Assembly: GCA_017996375.1 (NCBI GenBank)
Contig: JAGOHC010000005.1
Span: 1-52,533, forward strand
Direction of reading: 5' to 3'
From: Saprospiraceae bacterium
GTDB taxonomy: Bacteria; Bacteroidota; Bacteroidia; Chitinophagales; Saprospiraceae
DNA: 52,533 nucleotides
Shown in pieces: positions 10,401 through 19,273 of the stretch (within the stretch, counting starts at the first letter, position 1; each line of letters starts with the position of its first letter). A program made the translations under genes and the position numbers. Below the pieces are notes generated by a model, which was not told where the DNA came from, searched no databases, and saw only the letters and a program-made list of their open reading frames with translations.

Positions 10401-11461
10401 GAGCAAGCCCAAGAAGTTGTAGAGATTGTAGCATCAGCAGGACAAGTAATGCTTGGCCCTTCGCTGTCTTCAACTTTGATTAACTGAATGCACAATTCTT
10501 CTGCTTGGCCTGTACACCAATCTGCAATATCCCAGTGACGGAAAATTTTATAGCTACCGCAGCAAACCTCAACTGTTACATCGTGGTATGTAGCCGCAAC
10601 TCTACAGCAAGCATGGCTTTCAGGAGTGATTTCATAGTTCATCCAAGTTGGATAACCAGTAACGCTAGGGCTGGTATCTCCACCATTGCATGATACAGTG
10701 GTAGGAGCAGGACATTCTACTTCAGACAAAGACTCTAATCTTGTGAAGTAGTAGTATTGGGTACAAGTACCCTGTTTGCCGCATCTGTCTGTAACTGTGT
10801 AAGTTTTTGTAATGATTTTAGTGATGTTGCTACCTTCAGCAGGACAGTCATCAAAAGTTACAGAACTGGTAACAGTTGCATCAACAACACCGCAGTTGTC
10901 TGTAGAGTTGCTGCGAACATAGTCTAAGTCAGCAGCCATCTGTGATGTTACTTCTGCACTACCCCATTGTGCACATTTGTAGGTGCGGTTTGGAGGGCAA
11001 ACAGCCACAGGAGCCAATTTGTCTTCAACATGGATTGAACCCCAACAAGAGTTGCCTGTTGCCCAATGCTTTACTTTTACAGTAAGATCAGCAGGACAAG
11101 ACATTCCTAAAGCGTATAACTCGTTTAAGTCAACATAGTCATAAGCGTTCGAGTTGTCTGGGTGTAATGGTGTTATACCATCAGGACCCATGATGATTAC
11201 TTTAAATGCTTGCGGACCGTTAGGACTACAAACAGTTGGGTTGTTAGCACCCGTAAGCATTACGTCATAAGTAACATTTGCGCGACAGTTAGCGGCAACA
11301 GAGATGTTGACGTTCGCATTACAGTTCAATGAACAGTAAGGCGCCTGCGCGATAGCTAAACTGCTACAACACAACATAAGTGCTGGCAACAATCCAAGCT
11401 TCGTTACCATGTTTTTCACTCTGCCCAGTGAGTGAAAGGAGGTAAAAATCGCTTTCTTCAT
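7472..11461 (-). CDS. Giant secreted HYR-type protein with dockerin-like, cohesin-like and T9SS sorting domains
   Basis: 1,329 residues from ATG 11461 (MKKAIFTSF...), with a 39-residue signal peptide ending LAIAQ. Residues ~40-980 are cysteine-rich beta-sandwich modules of HYR type. At least six carry the signature D[AEG]CGN or a variant (DGCGNETTC, DACGNSTSC, DECGNSDFC), with conserved Cys pairs. Residues ~987-1048 look dockerin-like (STFDLVLMRKHILG, then ADVNRSNSITTLDMVELRK), with two Asp/Asn-rich Ca-binding segments. Residues ~1115-1242 resemble a cohesin fold (VAGQEVKVNFTAN, GYQFTLAFDKNALEV). The last ~87 residues are a type A T9SS C-terminal domain (YQNQPNPF, ending KKMIIMN). It should be exported across the outer membrane and attached or released, probably as an adhesin or matrix protein. 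It is monocistronic with its own terminator. Confidence 0.88.
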   Translation of the reverse strand: MKKAIFTSFHSLGRVKNMVTKLGLLPALMLCCSSLAIAQAPYCSLNCNANVNISVAANCRANVTYDVMLTGANNPTVCSPNGPQAFKVIIMGPDGITPLHPDNSNAYDYVDLNELYALGMSCPADLTVKVKHWATGNSCWGSIHVEDKLAPVAVCPPNRTYKCAQWGSAEVTSQMAADLDYVRSNSTDNCGVVDATVTSSVTFDDCPAEGSNITKIITKTYTVTDRCGKQGTCTQYYYFTRLESLSEVECPAPTTVSCNGGDTSPSVTGYPTWMNYEITPESHACCRVAATYHDVTVEVCCGSYKIFRHWDIADWCTGQAEELCIQLIKVEDSEGPSITCPADATISTTSWACSRNYTFPTPQVSDACCPDGITVTREVDGNVVTGSSAALTEGAHEICYTATDGCGNETTCCYTVTVVDESAPNVICKELLQVTLDPTDCNVVVPAQAFDNGSYDNCCDELTFRVRKMNGGSFDSSVTFDGSDLGVHEGTHGTATSCGSRMVVLEVTDCHGNSNTCMVEVLVDDKAAPYCPEITDATVNCASGNDPWQYFSHYTAADFHDCSTVTVTESNGGTLDECKRGVLSRTWTATDACGNSTSCTQRVTFYHVNDFSVCFPADVTVNGCEDAGYHCRPIITGDDCELIAIDSTDEILPIVGGEEACYKILRTWKVINWCVYNPNAPHTADMAMGNCSNCNNGSNTGKKFKDTGDGYVEWTQVIKVRDNVPPVVTPHNECDPNQQGVYPTDGRCYYHILTATATTNCEEILRFYYKIDLNNDGTYDIIDNVGTVGSGSASQVLPKGTHRIVWSVEDACGNVGTATEVFTATDCKKPTPYCIGISTAVMPSSGCIEVWASDLDAGSWDNCGDVTLGIRRQGDTGAPTPSITICCPLAGPNVIVELHVTDECGNSDFCLTSIYVTGCPGTPDPSVAGLVHTEELENVEQVTITASNNGNAIGGAATTAPSGVFQLALPMGSSYTITPEKNMNPLNGVSTFDLVLMRKHILGTELLDSPYKMIAADVNRSNSITTLDMVELRKLILGITTEFPNNTESWRFVRADYQFQNAANPFNENFPEVYNIDNLTGEMNNADFVGVKVGDLNGNATPNSLLGSNDRNNNGTFVLAAKDQSIVAGQEVKVNFTANTTDIAGYQFTLAFDKNALEVVNVEGLAPEFFGFTRTNEGFITTSFDNNDATKEVSFTVTFKALATGQLSKLISANSAVTKAEAYSKTAQGMDVAIQFNGATVNNTFEVYQNQPNPFMNSTVIGFNLPEGGAVTMRIMDVDGKIVKTVTGNYAKGYNQITVSKSELNASGVMYYELSTATNTVTKKMIIMN

Positions 11462-12039
11462 TTTAAAAAAATTTAAGTTAGAAAATGTTTCGTAGAAAAA
11501 TATATAGAGCAATTTTTCTCAAAAAAATACCATCACAACAGCATACAAAACGCACTGTTGTTAAGTTTAAACCGTATTTATTCCTGAAGTGTAAAAGCGT
11601 AAAAGACCTGAATATCAGAGAAGCGGACTTACCGTGTTTTTAATACAAACACTATAAAGCAGTTCTTGACTCAAGTTGAATACCGTGTAATCAATTTTGA
11701 TGGAAGTAGCAGTCTTGGGATGACTTATACAGCAAATGTAGTAAGATTTTTAAGAATTATCATTATTGTTTGAGTTTATTTTTTCAATAATTCTTAATGA
11801 TACGTTTCAAAAATCTTCTAAACTTTGACTTAAAAATGGCTGAAAGTTACTATCATCTTTGCTACTTATTACGAGAACACAGATGACAGTATTGCGTTGC
11901 AAAGCTAAATACTAATGACTATTGTTTTATACCCTTTAAATGGTATTTTTTGTATTAAACAAGGCGATAATGCGTAATTTGCTGTACTACCGCCTTGTTT
12001 GAAATTGATTTCTTTAAGGTTGGAAGGAAAATGGTTGTC
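11462..12039. other. 578-base intergenic region upstream of the giant secreted-protein gene
   Basis: No convincing coding frame is seen. It holds two exact minus-strand TAnnTTTG elements, TACATTTG at 11733-11740 and TAGCTTTG at 11900-11907. Either could drive the downstream gene with a 5' leader of ~260-430 bases. At its right end lies the putative terminator of the beta-barrel gene (11957-12000). The long leader may carry regulation, but no recognisable riboswitch was found. Confidence 0.5.
11957..12000 (-). terminator. Probable terminator of the outer-membrane protein gene
   Basis: A perfect 10-bp inverted repeat (AAACAAGGCG / CGCCTTGTTT) with a 24-base loop lies ~40 bases after the stop at 12040. 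The U-tract after it is short (GTTTAAT), so efficiency is uncertain. Confidence 0.5.
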
Positions 12040-12765
12040 CTAAAAAAGTACACCTATGCGTAGGGTGATACTGCGTAGCGTAGCTTTGGAATTGTCCCAC
12101 GTGTTGTCGTCATACAAGGTATGTTTTTCGCCATCGCGTGTAACATCCGTGAAGCCTTGCTGGTAATACAATCCAGCTACTAAGGCTGTGTTAGAGGTCA
12201 TGCCCCATTCAACACCGCCTCCAAGCCCCCAAGATAGGTTGAGTGCCCCAACAGAATTGTAAATATTTTCTTTTTCTGTTTTTATATCGCCGTCAATAGC
12301 TCCGCGTGCTTGTGTCACAATTCCTAAGGTTATAATTGGAATTTCGCCAAAGTAGCGGATGTATCCGAACTCAGAAGTACGCATTTTTAAGCTAAAGGGT
12401 ATTTCTACGTATTGCAATTTGTAGTCAAATTTACCTCCGGCAGCCACATGATGATATTCTTCTTTTTCGAGGTCAGATTTGCGCCAAAATTGGCCACCCT
12501 TTGATTGTTTGATTGTGCCGCCATTGGCAAACGAAAATCCGATACCCGTACTCAGGGAATAGTTTTCAGCAAAATAGAAATCGCCGGTCATGCCTAATTT
12601 CATGCCTAAGCGCCCGCCATCAGATGAAGCAACTTTATCGTTTATACCCAACCAAGTGTATGAAGGGCTGATCTGCCCGCCTAAACGGAAATTATTATCC
12701 AACTGTGCTGTTGCTGTGCAGCACAACATAGTTAGTAAGCTAACGATAAAAGTAAATTTTTTCAT
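12040..12765 (-). CDS. Outer-membrane beta-barrel protein (PorT/OMP_b-brl_2 type)
   Basis: 241 residues with a signal peptide (MKKFTFIVSLLTMLCCTATAQ). The mature part alternates hydrophobic and polar residues in amphipathic strands (FRLGGQISPSYTWLGI, NYSLSTGIGFSFANGG, ALVAGLYYQQGFTDV) and ends in an aromatic terminal strand (SITLRIGVLF), typical of an eight-stranded barrel inserted by BAM. Such proteins are abundant in Bacteroidota and mostly have no assigned role. The gene is monocistronic, with a TAnnTTTG promoter 54 bases upstream and a hairpin downstream. Confidence 0.85.
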   Translation of the reverse strand: MKKFTFIVSLLTMLCCTATAQLDNNFRLGGQISPSYTWLGINDKVASSDGGRLGMKLGMTGDFYFAENYSLSTGIGFSFANGGTIKQSKGGQFWRKSDLEKEEYHHVAAGGKFDYKLQYVEIPFSLKMRTSEFGYIRYFGEIPIITLGIVTQARGAIDGDIKTEKENIYNSVGALNLSWGLGGGVEWGMTSNTALVAGLYYQQGFTDVTRDGEKHTLYDDNTWDNSKATLRSITLRIGVLF

Positions 12766-12818
12766 AATTTAGATTTTAGATTAAATGTTTCGCGGCTCAT
12801 GCCAAATGTGTGATGTTG

Positions 12819-12826
12819 CAAAAGTA
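12819..12826 (-). promoter_or_regulatory. Candidate -7 element for the beta-barrel gene
   Basis: The minus strand reads TACTTTTG, an exact TAnnTTTG match ~54 bases before the ATG. A TTTG at 12841-12844 sits 14 bases upstream, closer than the usual -33 spacing. Confidence 0.5.
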
Positions 12827-12875
12827 ACGTTTTGCTTTCGCAAACGCTGACATTACAGTAAATATTTTTTTCACA

Positions 12876-13067
12876 TTACTGGCTCGGAACGCCTACATCT
12901 TGGCGTTTTTTAAACTCCATTTTTTCGCTACGTTCCACCACGGGCTTACCGATGCGCGGCAGTATAATGAGCAGTAAACCTAAAAAAAGTAAAGCAATAA
13001 TTATCCACTTCAATATACTAACTTGCGGGGTAACTTGCGTTGATAAAGGTGTACCTGATTTTTTCAT
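12876..13067 (-). CDS. Small single-pass membrane protein
   Basis: 63 residues with one strongly hydrophobic helix (WIIIALLFLGLLLIILP, residues ~21-37). It is flanked by a polar N-terminus and a basic/acidic C-terminal tail (ERSEKMEFKKRQ). No family was recognised. The gene lies alone between the beta-barrel gene and the divergent PBP1A gene. The long uninterrupted hydrophobic run and charged flanks support a real protein. Topology by the positive-inside rule is ambiguous. Confidence 0.5.
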   Translation of the reverse strand: MKKSGTPLSTQVTPQVSILKWIIIALLFLGLLLIILPRIGKPVVERSEKMEFKKRQDVGVPSQ

Positions 13068-13172
13068 ATTAAACTTTTTCGTAAAGCTATGGGCTATTTT
13101 ATTTTTTTTGACTAATTTTCAAAATATTTTTTCTTGGCAAAACCCTGCAATGTTCAAGTTTACATTTCTTGT

Positions 13173-13180
13173 TATCTTTG
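13173..13180 (+). promoter_or_regulatory. Candidate -7 element for the PBP1A gene
   Basis: TATCTTTG matches TAnnTTTG and lies 47 bases before the ATG at 13228. No clear -33 box was seen. Confidence 0.5.
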
Positions 13181-13227
13181 CCATCATACACAACATATAA
13201 CAAATATACTAATCGGCTAAAATTTTT

Positions 13228-15831
13228 ATGAACCAGCATGTTCGGGCAATTCAGGAGGAGCGCAAACCAATTTACGAAAATATCATCAAATGGATGTGGC
13301 GCATCGTTTTAGGTAGCATTGCCTTCGTGGTATTGCTGTTTACTATCCTAAACTTTTCAGGACTACCTACTTTTGAACAATTAGAAAACCCGAACAACAG
13401 TTTCGCCTCCGTAGTGTACGCAAGTGCCGGTGAAGAGTTAGGACGTTACTTTGTAGAAAACCGCGTGCCGGTTCAGTTTGATAGCCTCTCCGAACACCTC
13501 GTAGATGCGCTCATCGCTACTGAAGATCAACGTTTTTATAAACACAGCGGCATTGATTTAGAAGCTATTGCCCGCGTGGCAAGTAAAACTATTTTATTAG
13601 GCGACCGTTCGTCGGGAGGTGGAAGTACTATCACCCAACAGTTAGCAAAATTATTATACTCCGACCGCGACTTTTCTGGCATGGGCAAGCTTCGCAAAAC
13701 CATTAATCTCGTTATCATTAAACTTAAAGAATGGATAACCGCTGTGAAGCTGGAACGCAACTATACCAAAGAAGAAATTTTAGCCATGTATCTCAACAAA
13801 GCCAACTTTGTTAATGGTGCATTTGGCATCAAAGCGGCTTCAGAAATCTACTTTGGGAAAACACCAAAAACACTCAGTACACAAGAGGCTGCGTTGCTTA
13901 TCGGTATGTTGCAAAACCCGTCACTTTACAATCCGCTAAAACGACCTGAACGCGCCACCGCCCGCCGCAACGTAGTGTTGAAGCAGATGAATAAAAATAA
14001 CAAACTTTCTAATGCTGAATACGAAAAACTGAAAAGCACTCCCTTAGGGTTAAACTTCAAACGACAAGCACAGTTTGTAGGTCCCGCACCTTATTTTCGG
14101 GCAGAGTTAGTCAAAGAATTGCGCCATATCCTTGATAAACCAGAGTATTATAAAAAGGATGGTTCTAAATATGACATATACCGCGACGGGCTAAAAATTT
14201 ATACTACCATTGACCTCAAGTATCAAAAATATGCAGAACAGGCGGTTGCTGAACACATGAGTAAGTTGCAACAACGTTTTACCCAAGTGTGGAAAGGTAA
14301 AGACCCTTGGACTTATGCCGAAACAACGATCCCAAAAGAATTGCGCCAACACTCCCTGCAAAAAGTCATTCGAGATTCTGACCGGTATCAAAAAATGCGC
14401 GACAATTATCTGGATGAAGCCGAAGACTTGCTTCGCAATGACATCGGCGATTTTGTAATCAAAGATAGCGACATCGAAAGAATTGTTGCAGAAAGCAACC
14501 CTGATAAAGCTATTGATAAACTCCTCGCCGAAAAAACTATTGATATACCTACCGCATCAGCATACCGAAAAATGATAGATAGCGATAACTGGAGCAACTA
14601 CAAAAGCCAATGGCGCAAACTACAAACCGATGTGGATAAAGCCTTTCGCACTAAGGTGAAAATGAAAATATTCAAATATGGTGTGCCAAACAACGAGCGT
14701 GATACCATCATGTCGCCACTTGATTCTATCCGCTATCACCGGATGTTTTTGCAATGCGGCAGCATGGCAGTTGATCCCACTACCGGCTTCGTCAAAGCAT
14801 GGGTAGGGGGCGTTAATTACAAATATTTTCAATTTGACCATGTTACATCTGACCGACAAGTTGGCTCAACCTTCAAGCCTTTTGTATATGCCACCGCCAT
14901 CGAACAATCGGGTATATCACCCTGCTACGAAGTATATGATATTCCTTATACCATACGGCGAGGCGAAGGCAATTTTCGTGTAAGTGCCGACTGGACTCCC
15001 TCCAATGCAAAGGGCGAATATTCCGGTGCGTTACTCACGCTAAAAGAAGGATTGAAAGAATCAAAAAATACCGTATCCGTCTATTTGATGAAAGAAATAA
15101 TTCGCAGTACGGCACCCGTACGCGGATTAATTAACAGTATGGGTATTGACAGTTCTGCACGTAGAGCAGACGGGCAGTTGCGTATCCCCGACCAACCGTC
15201 TATTTGCCTCGGCGCAACAGACTTGTCTGTATATGAAATGACAGGTGCATATACTACATTTGCCAACAATGGGCATTACAACAAACCTATTGTTATTTCG
15301 CGTATCGAAGACCGCAACGGGCATGTTATCTACCAAGAGTTGCCGTTGGAACAAACTGCTATGCCTACTCATGCCAACTATGCAATGGTCGAGATGCTCA
15401 AATATGCCACCAAAGGCACTACGGGAATTGTAGAATTGAAAAGCGAAGTAGGAGGCAAAACCGGCACAACAAATGATTTCACTGATGGGTGGTTTATGGG
15501 TATAACGCCAACCTTAGTGGTGGGTACTTGGGTTGGTGGCGAAGACCGCTGGATTCGCTTCTTGAGCTTAGACGAAGGGCAAGGTTCGGTGATGGCAAAG
15601 CCAATTTTTGTGAAATTAATGAAGCAGTTAGAAAAAGATGGTGCTACAAATTATGACGTTGGAGCGCGATTTTCTGTTCCACCGGATATGTCTATTGTGT
15701 TGGATTGTTGGCAATACAAACAAAATACACAAGAGGAAGATCAGTTTGAAAATGGTGATGTTTCAGATGATTTGTTTAATAATAAAAAACCTTCAAAGCC
15801 GACGCAGGACGACGATGACTTCCAGCAATAA
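13228..15831 (+). CDS. Class A penicillin-binding protein 1A (glycosyltransferase/transpeptidase)
   Basis: 867 residues. A short cytoplasmic tail and a membrane helix (residues ~24-44) come first. The GT51 glycosyltransferase domain follows with ATEDQRFYKHSGID (catalytic Glu99), GGSTITQQLAK and the KANFVNGAFGIKAASEIYF block. The penicillin-binding transpeptidase domain carries all three motifs: STFK (Ser547, Lys550), SKN (612-614) and KTG (744-746). A charged helical insertion (~340-505) separates the two domains. The C-terminal ~60 residues are acidic and low-complexity. It polymerises and cross-links peptidoglycan in the periplasm. It is monocistronic, with an AT-rich spacer before the sigma gene. 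Confidence 0.93.
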   Translation: MNQHVRAIQEERKPIYENIIKWMWRIVLGSIAFVVLLFTILNFSGLPTFEQLENPNNSFASVVYASAGEELGRYFVENRVPVQFDSLSEHLVDALIATEDQRFYKHSGIDLEAIARVASKTILLGDRSSGGGSTITQQLAKLLYSDRDFSGMGKLRKTINLVIIKLKEWITAVKLERNYTKEEILAMYLNKANFVNGAFGIKAASEIYFGKTPKTLSTQEAALLIGMLQNPSLYNPLKRPERATARRNVVLKQMNKNNKLSNAEYEKLKSTPLGLNFKRQAQFVGPAPYFRAELVKELRHILDKPEYYKKDGSKYDIYRDGLKIYTTIDLKYQKYAEQAVAEHMSKLQQRFTQVWKGKDPWTYAETTIPKELRQHSLQKVIRDSDRYQKMRDNYLDEAEDLLRNDIGDFVIKDSDIERIVAESNPDKAIDKLLAEKTIDIPTASAYRKMIDSDNWSNYKSQWRKLQTDVDKAFRTKVKMKIFKYGVPNNERDTIMSPLDSIRYHRMFLQCGSMAVDPTTGFVKAWVGGVNYKYFQFDHVTSDRQVGSTFKPFVYATAIEQSGISPCYEVYDIPYTIRRGEGNFRVSADWTPSNAKGEYSGALLTLKEGLKESKNTVSVYLMKEIIRSTAPVRGLINSMGIDSSARRADGQLRIPDQPSICLGATDLSVYEMTGAYTTFANNGHYNKPIVISRIEDRNGHVIYQELPLEQTAMPTHANYAMVEMLKYATKGTTGIVELKSEVGGKTGTTNDFTDGWFMGITPTLVVGTWVGGEDRWIRFLSLDEGQGSVMAKPIFVKLMKQLEKDGATNYDVGARFSVPPDMSIVLDCWQYKQNTQEEDQFENGDVSDDLFNNKKPSKPTQDDDDFQQ

Positions 15832-15973
15832 ATAGTTAAGATAATCTTAATTTCATTTTTTTTTGAAATAAAATTATTTTTTTACAATTCTATGATAAAT
15901 TATGTAACTTGTTGATATTCAATACTTTTATAAGTGTATATTTATTTTTTTAAAAATTGTACAATAAAGTGTA

Positions 15974-16005
15974 TTTGGATTTTGTTTAATTTTTATGTAA
16001 TTTTG
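15974..16005 (+). promoter_or_regulatory. Promoter of the ECF sigma factor gene
   Basis: TTTG at 15974-15977, a 20-base spacer, then TAATTTTG at 15998-16005. This is the best full match to the Bacteroidota promoter consensus in the window. Transcription would begin ~16011, about 20 bases before the ATG at 16032. Confidence 0.65.
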
Positions 16006-16031
16006 ATTAAACAAAACATACAATAGTAATT

Positions 16032-16583
16032 ATGTCAACAATAGAGTTTAATAGCAGATTTTATCAGATGGCAGCAATACTCCAAGCGTTCGCTTTTAAT
16101 CTGACTCAGAATATTGAGGACGCTCGCGATTTATTTCAAGATACTGCCTTTCGCGCACTCACCAACAAGGATAAATTCGCGACAGGGACTAACTTCAAAG
16201 CGTGGTTGTTTACTATAATGAAAAACATTTTCATCAATAACTATCGCAAGAAAGTAAAATCTAACACCATCATTGATAGTACCGACAATTTGTACTTCAT
16301 CAACTCCACCGCAAACATTACACAAAATGCTGCGGAGTCAGATATTATGATGGAGGAGTTAAATGCCATGTTGGATAGTTTGGATGCAAGCATCCGCGAC
16401 CCATTCATGATGCACTATCAAGGTTTCAAGTACCAAGAAATTGCAGACGAATTATCATTGCCTTTAGGAACGGTTAAGAGTCGTATCTTCTTTGCTCGCC
16501 GCGAGTTGAAAGATATGATACATCGCCGCTATGGTAATACCATTGGGTATGAAAAAATGCTCGACCTTGAGTTAGCAGATTAG
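16032..16583 (+). CDS. ECF-type RNA polymerase sigma factor
   Basis: 183 residues. Region 2 spans ~10-75 (FNLTQNIEDARDLFQDTAFRAL, then FKAWLFTIMKNIFINNYRK, the -10-binding helix). Region 4 spans ~112-165 (the helix-turn-helix YQEIADELSLPLGTVKSRIFFARREL). Domain order and size fit sigma-70 ECF factors of Bacteroidota. No anti-sigma factor gene is adjacent; the next gene is convergent. Control may therefore be at the transcriptional level or by a remote anti-sigma factor. A strong promoter lies upstream and a terminator downstream, so it is a single-gene unit. The target promoters are unknown. Confidence 0.92.
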   Translation: MSTIEFNSRFYQMAAILQAFAFNLTQNIEDARDLFQDTAFRALTNKDKFATGTNFKAWLFTIMKNIFINNYRKKVKSNTIIDSTDNLYFINSTANITQNAAESDIMMEELNAMLDSLDASIRDPFMMHYQGFKYQEIADELSLPLGTVKSRIFFARRELKDMIHRRYGNTIGYEKMLDLELAD

Positions 16584-16638
16584 CCTAATGCCGCGTAAAG
16601 TAGTTTTTAAAATCCAATTAGGATAATAGATTTTTTAG

Positions 16639-16675
16639 ACCGTTTCAAGTTTTTACGTTGAAACGGTTTTTTATT
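16639..16675 (+). terminator. Terminator of the sigma factor gene
   Basis: A perfect 10-bp stem (ACCGTTTCAA / TTGAAACGGT, 16639-16648 and 16658-16667) with a 9-base loop is followed by TTTTTTATTTT on the plus strand. Confidence 0.88.
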
Positions 16676-17395
16676 TTATCCATACAGCTCGGCATGAATT
16701 TGTGAGGGTGCAAAACGCAACTCTTTCGTCAATATTAGAGTGCTGGCATCAATCATTTGTTGCCAGCCACATAAATAGAAATGTATATCACCACGTGGCG
16801 GTGCATAAAATTTTTTGTATAAATCTTGTACGTAACCTTTTAGGTATGTAGAATTTTCTTCACGGGATAATACAACATCGTATCGAAACGATGAATGTGT
16901 TTTTTCTAACTGCTCAAATTCCTTTTGATACAAAATACCGGAGGCGTAACGTGTACCAAAAATGAGGTGGATTTTTTTATGCGGAATGCAGTTGTTGTAA
17001 ATATAATGCAGCATACTACGGAAAGGCGCAACGCCCGTACCCGTACAAATCATTACCAAATCGGTAGTAATTTCAAGCGGTAAAACAAACACACCGGACG
17101 GTGCTTTGAAGCGCAACGTTGTACCCATAGTCACTTCTTCAAAAAAATAGCGCGAAGCGTTGCCCTGAGGATTTTGTGCTATGCAAAATTCTAACACATT
17201 GCCACCCGTCGGTGCATTAGCGATGGAATAACTACGCCAACGCTCCAACCGCTTATTACTGATAGGCAAATCCATCACAACAAATTGTCCGGGGCGAAAG
17301 GGTATATCTGCCACAGCAGGCACCGTCACCCAAATACGCAAGGTAGTCGGCGACTCTTGGAGCATACTCGTCACAATACCTTCGTGCCAGAGCAT
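16676..17395 (-). CDS. FAD/NAD(P)-binding oxidoreductase of the ferredoxin-NADP reductase superfamily
   Basis: 239 residues. The FAD-binding beta-barrel carries the RxYS motif (WRSYSIANAP) and the preceding PGQFVVMDLP. The nucleotide domain carries CTGTGVAPFRSML and the terminal segment FYLCGWQQMIDA. There is no ferredoxin domain or signal peptide, so it is a soluble reductase moving electrons between NAD(P)H and an unidentified partner. The start lies 6 bases after the lepB stop on the same strand, so the two genes probably form one operon. Whether it is a flavodoxin/ferredoxin reductase or a component of an oxygenase cannot be told from sequence. Confidence 0.85.
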   Translation of the reverse strand: MLWHEGIVTSMLQESPTTLRIWVTVPAVADIPFRPGQFVVMDLPISNKRLERWRSYSIANAPTGGNVLEFCIAQNPQGNASRYFFEEVTMGTTLRFKAPSGVFVLPLEITTDLVMICTGTGVAPFRSMLHYIYNNCIPHKKIHLIFGTRYASGILYQKEFEQLEKTHSSFRYDVVLSREENSTYLKGYVQDLYKKFYAPPRGDIHFYLCGWQQMIDASTLILTKELRFAPSQIHAELYG

Positions 17396-17401
17396 ACTTA
17401 T

Positions 17402-18979
17402 TTACATTTTATTTGCGGATGTAAATATTCTATCCCAACGAATACCTTCGGCGGCGTTAGCATTTTTTGTCGAAAACCAAATGAACAATGGTTTGCCTAC
17501 AACGTGGTCTTCGGGTACAAATCCCCATACGCGCGAGTCTTCAGAATTATGGCGATTATCGCCCATTGCCCAATAGTAATTTTGTTGAAAAGTATAGGTG
17601 CTTGCCTCCTTTTCGTTGATGAATATTTTGCCGTCGCGTTCTTCTAATTTATTGTTTTCATATACCGCAATGATGCGGCGATACGGCGCAATGGTTTGTG
17701 GTGTGATGCTGACGGTAACACCTTCTTTGGGTACGTATAATGGTCCGAAATTGTCCACACTCCATTTATTAAAATTGGTAGGGTCATGCGGGAACAAACG
17801 ATTCGGGTCATTCACAGGGTCTATCGGCGAAGCCTCTTCGATGCGGATACTAGGATCGAGTGATTTTATTTTTTCGATTTGTTCTTTTGTAAGATTAAAT
17901 AACCCTTCCTGGTAATTATTATCCGTAATATTTACACCAAACTCCTTCAGCTTATCTAAATTTAAAGCAGCACTGCTCAAAACGCGGTAGGTATATTGCA
18001 AGTGAGTAGGGTTAGTAGCTGCCACCCCGTTGATATACAACTGTTTATTGCGAATTTCGAGCGTATCGCCTGCAATAGCCACACACCGCTTGATATAATG
18101 ATCGCGCTTATCAATAGGGCGTACCACAAGCGGATAACCTTGCAGGTATTGTTGTAAGAACGGGTTGCGCCGCAAATCATGTACGCTAAACGTACGCTCA
18201 GGGCGAACATAAACGCTATCCCCTTCCGGGTAATTAAACACAAACGGGTCGTTATTTTTGATACTCGTCAATGCCGGCAGACGGTGGTAGCCCAAGCTCG
18301 GCGATTTTAAGTAAGATTCTTTATCCAAAAATGGAATACGATTGTGGAGCAACGGCAATTGTGCCACCGTCATCGGTGTACGTATGCCGTAGTGTGCTTT
18401 GCTCACAAAAAGGTAATCGCCCACTAACAACGAGCTCTCCATAGACGAGGTAGGGATGGTGTAGGCTTCAATGAGAAACATGCGAATAAACGCTGCCGCG
18501 AATACCGCAAACACGATGGCTTCTACCCATTCGCGCAATGCACCTTTTTGGTAAGGATTGTTGGCTTCTAATTTTTTTACTAAGTAGGTATCTTTCTTTG
18601 TACGCGCTTCAGCGAGTTGATGAGCATAATCGGCTTCTAATTTTAGCGTGGGTCCTAAATATTTTGATTTGTCATCGCGCGCCGTTAAGAAAAAAGACAG
18701 CGGCGCATAAATGACCGCCAACGCAGTATCCACAAAGCGGAATTTGCCGAAAGAGCGCACCAAATCTACTGCCATACCTGTGAAGGTAAATATATTCACG
18801 ATAGGAAATAACAACCACAAGGCTTCCTTTGTAGGTTTGCCAATGAGCTTACACCATTCTATAACGTTCACACCCGGAATCCACGCCTTACTACTCGGCA
18901 CGCCAGCTTTCTCAAACAATTTACCCAACGTAAAACAAAGCAGTAGATAACTGACGATTAAAAAAATTAGAATACTCAT
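17402..18979 (-). CDS. lepB: Signal peptidase I with extended N-terminal membrane region
   Basis: 525 residues from ATG 18979 (MSILIFLIVSYLL). It removes signal peptides from Sec-exported proteins at the periplasmic face. The catalytic Ser179 lies in PTSSMESSL, and the general base Lys297 in YIKRCVAIAGDTLEI. Box E is present near the C-terminus (GDNRHNSEDSRVWGFV). It is longer than E. coli LepB. Hydrophobic segments at ~2-20, 52-70 and 86-100 precede the usual anchor at ~152-170, and a large insertion (~200-290 and ~320-420) separates the boxes. Such extended forms are common in Bacteroidota. It is divergent from carB. Confidence 0.93.
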   Translation of the reverse strand: MSILIFLIVSYLLLCFTLGKLFEKAGVPSSKAWIPGVNVIEWCKLIGKPTKEALWLLFPIVNIFTFTGMAVDLVRSFGKFRFVDTALAVIYAPLSFFLTARDDKSKYLGPTLKLEADYAHQLAEARTKKDTYLVKKLEANNPYQKGALREWVEAIVFAVFAAAFIRMFLIEAYTIPTSSMESSLLVGDYLFVSKAHYGIRTPMTVAQLPLLHNRIPFLDKESYLKSPSLGYHRLPALTSIKNNDPFVFNYPEGDSVYVRPERTFSVHDLRRNPFLQQYLQGYPLVVRPIDKRDHYIKRCVAIAGDTLEIRNKQLYINGVAATNPTHLQYTYRVLSSAALNLDKLKEFGVNITDNNYQEGLFNLTKEQIEKIKSLDPSIRIEEASPIDPVNDPNRLFPHDPTNFNKWSVDNFGPLYVPKEGVTVSITPQTIAPYRRIIAVYENNKLEERDGKIFINEKEASTYTFQQNYYWAMGDNRHNSEDSRVWGFVPEDHVVGKPLFIWFSTKNANAAEGIRWDRIFTSANKM

Positions 18980-19239
18980 CTGTATAATTTTCAATTCGAT
19001 GTAAATAAAATAGATTTGTCGCCACAACAAAACTTTGACAAAGTAACTTACTTGTTATCAAAATGTTGCACCCGATTCGACAATATTTGGCAAATGCACT
19101 ATCAACAACATATATTAATTGACTAAATCATAACCTGCCGCAAACGGCATCAAAGATACAAAATATTCTTTCTAATAAATCAGGTACATATTTTTGATTT
19201 ATTTGTTGCAGATAAGGTAGGCGGAATATAAATTATACG

Positions 19240-19247
19240 TAGCTTTG
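19240..19247 (+). promoter_or_regulatory. Candidate -7 element for carB
   Basis: TAGCTTTG matches TAnnTTTG and lies 26 bases before ATG 19274. No clear -33 TTTG is present. The short leader argues against the earlier in-frame TTG as start. Confidence 0.5.
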
Positions 19248-19273
19248 CAGGCAATTTTAAACTAAAGTTGCAC

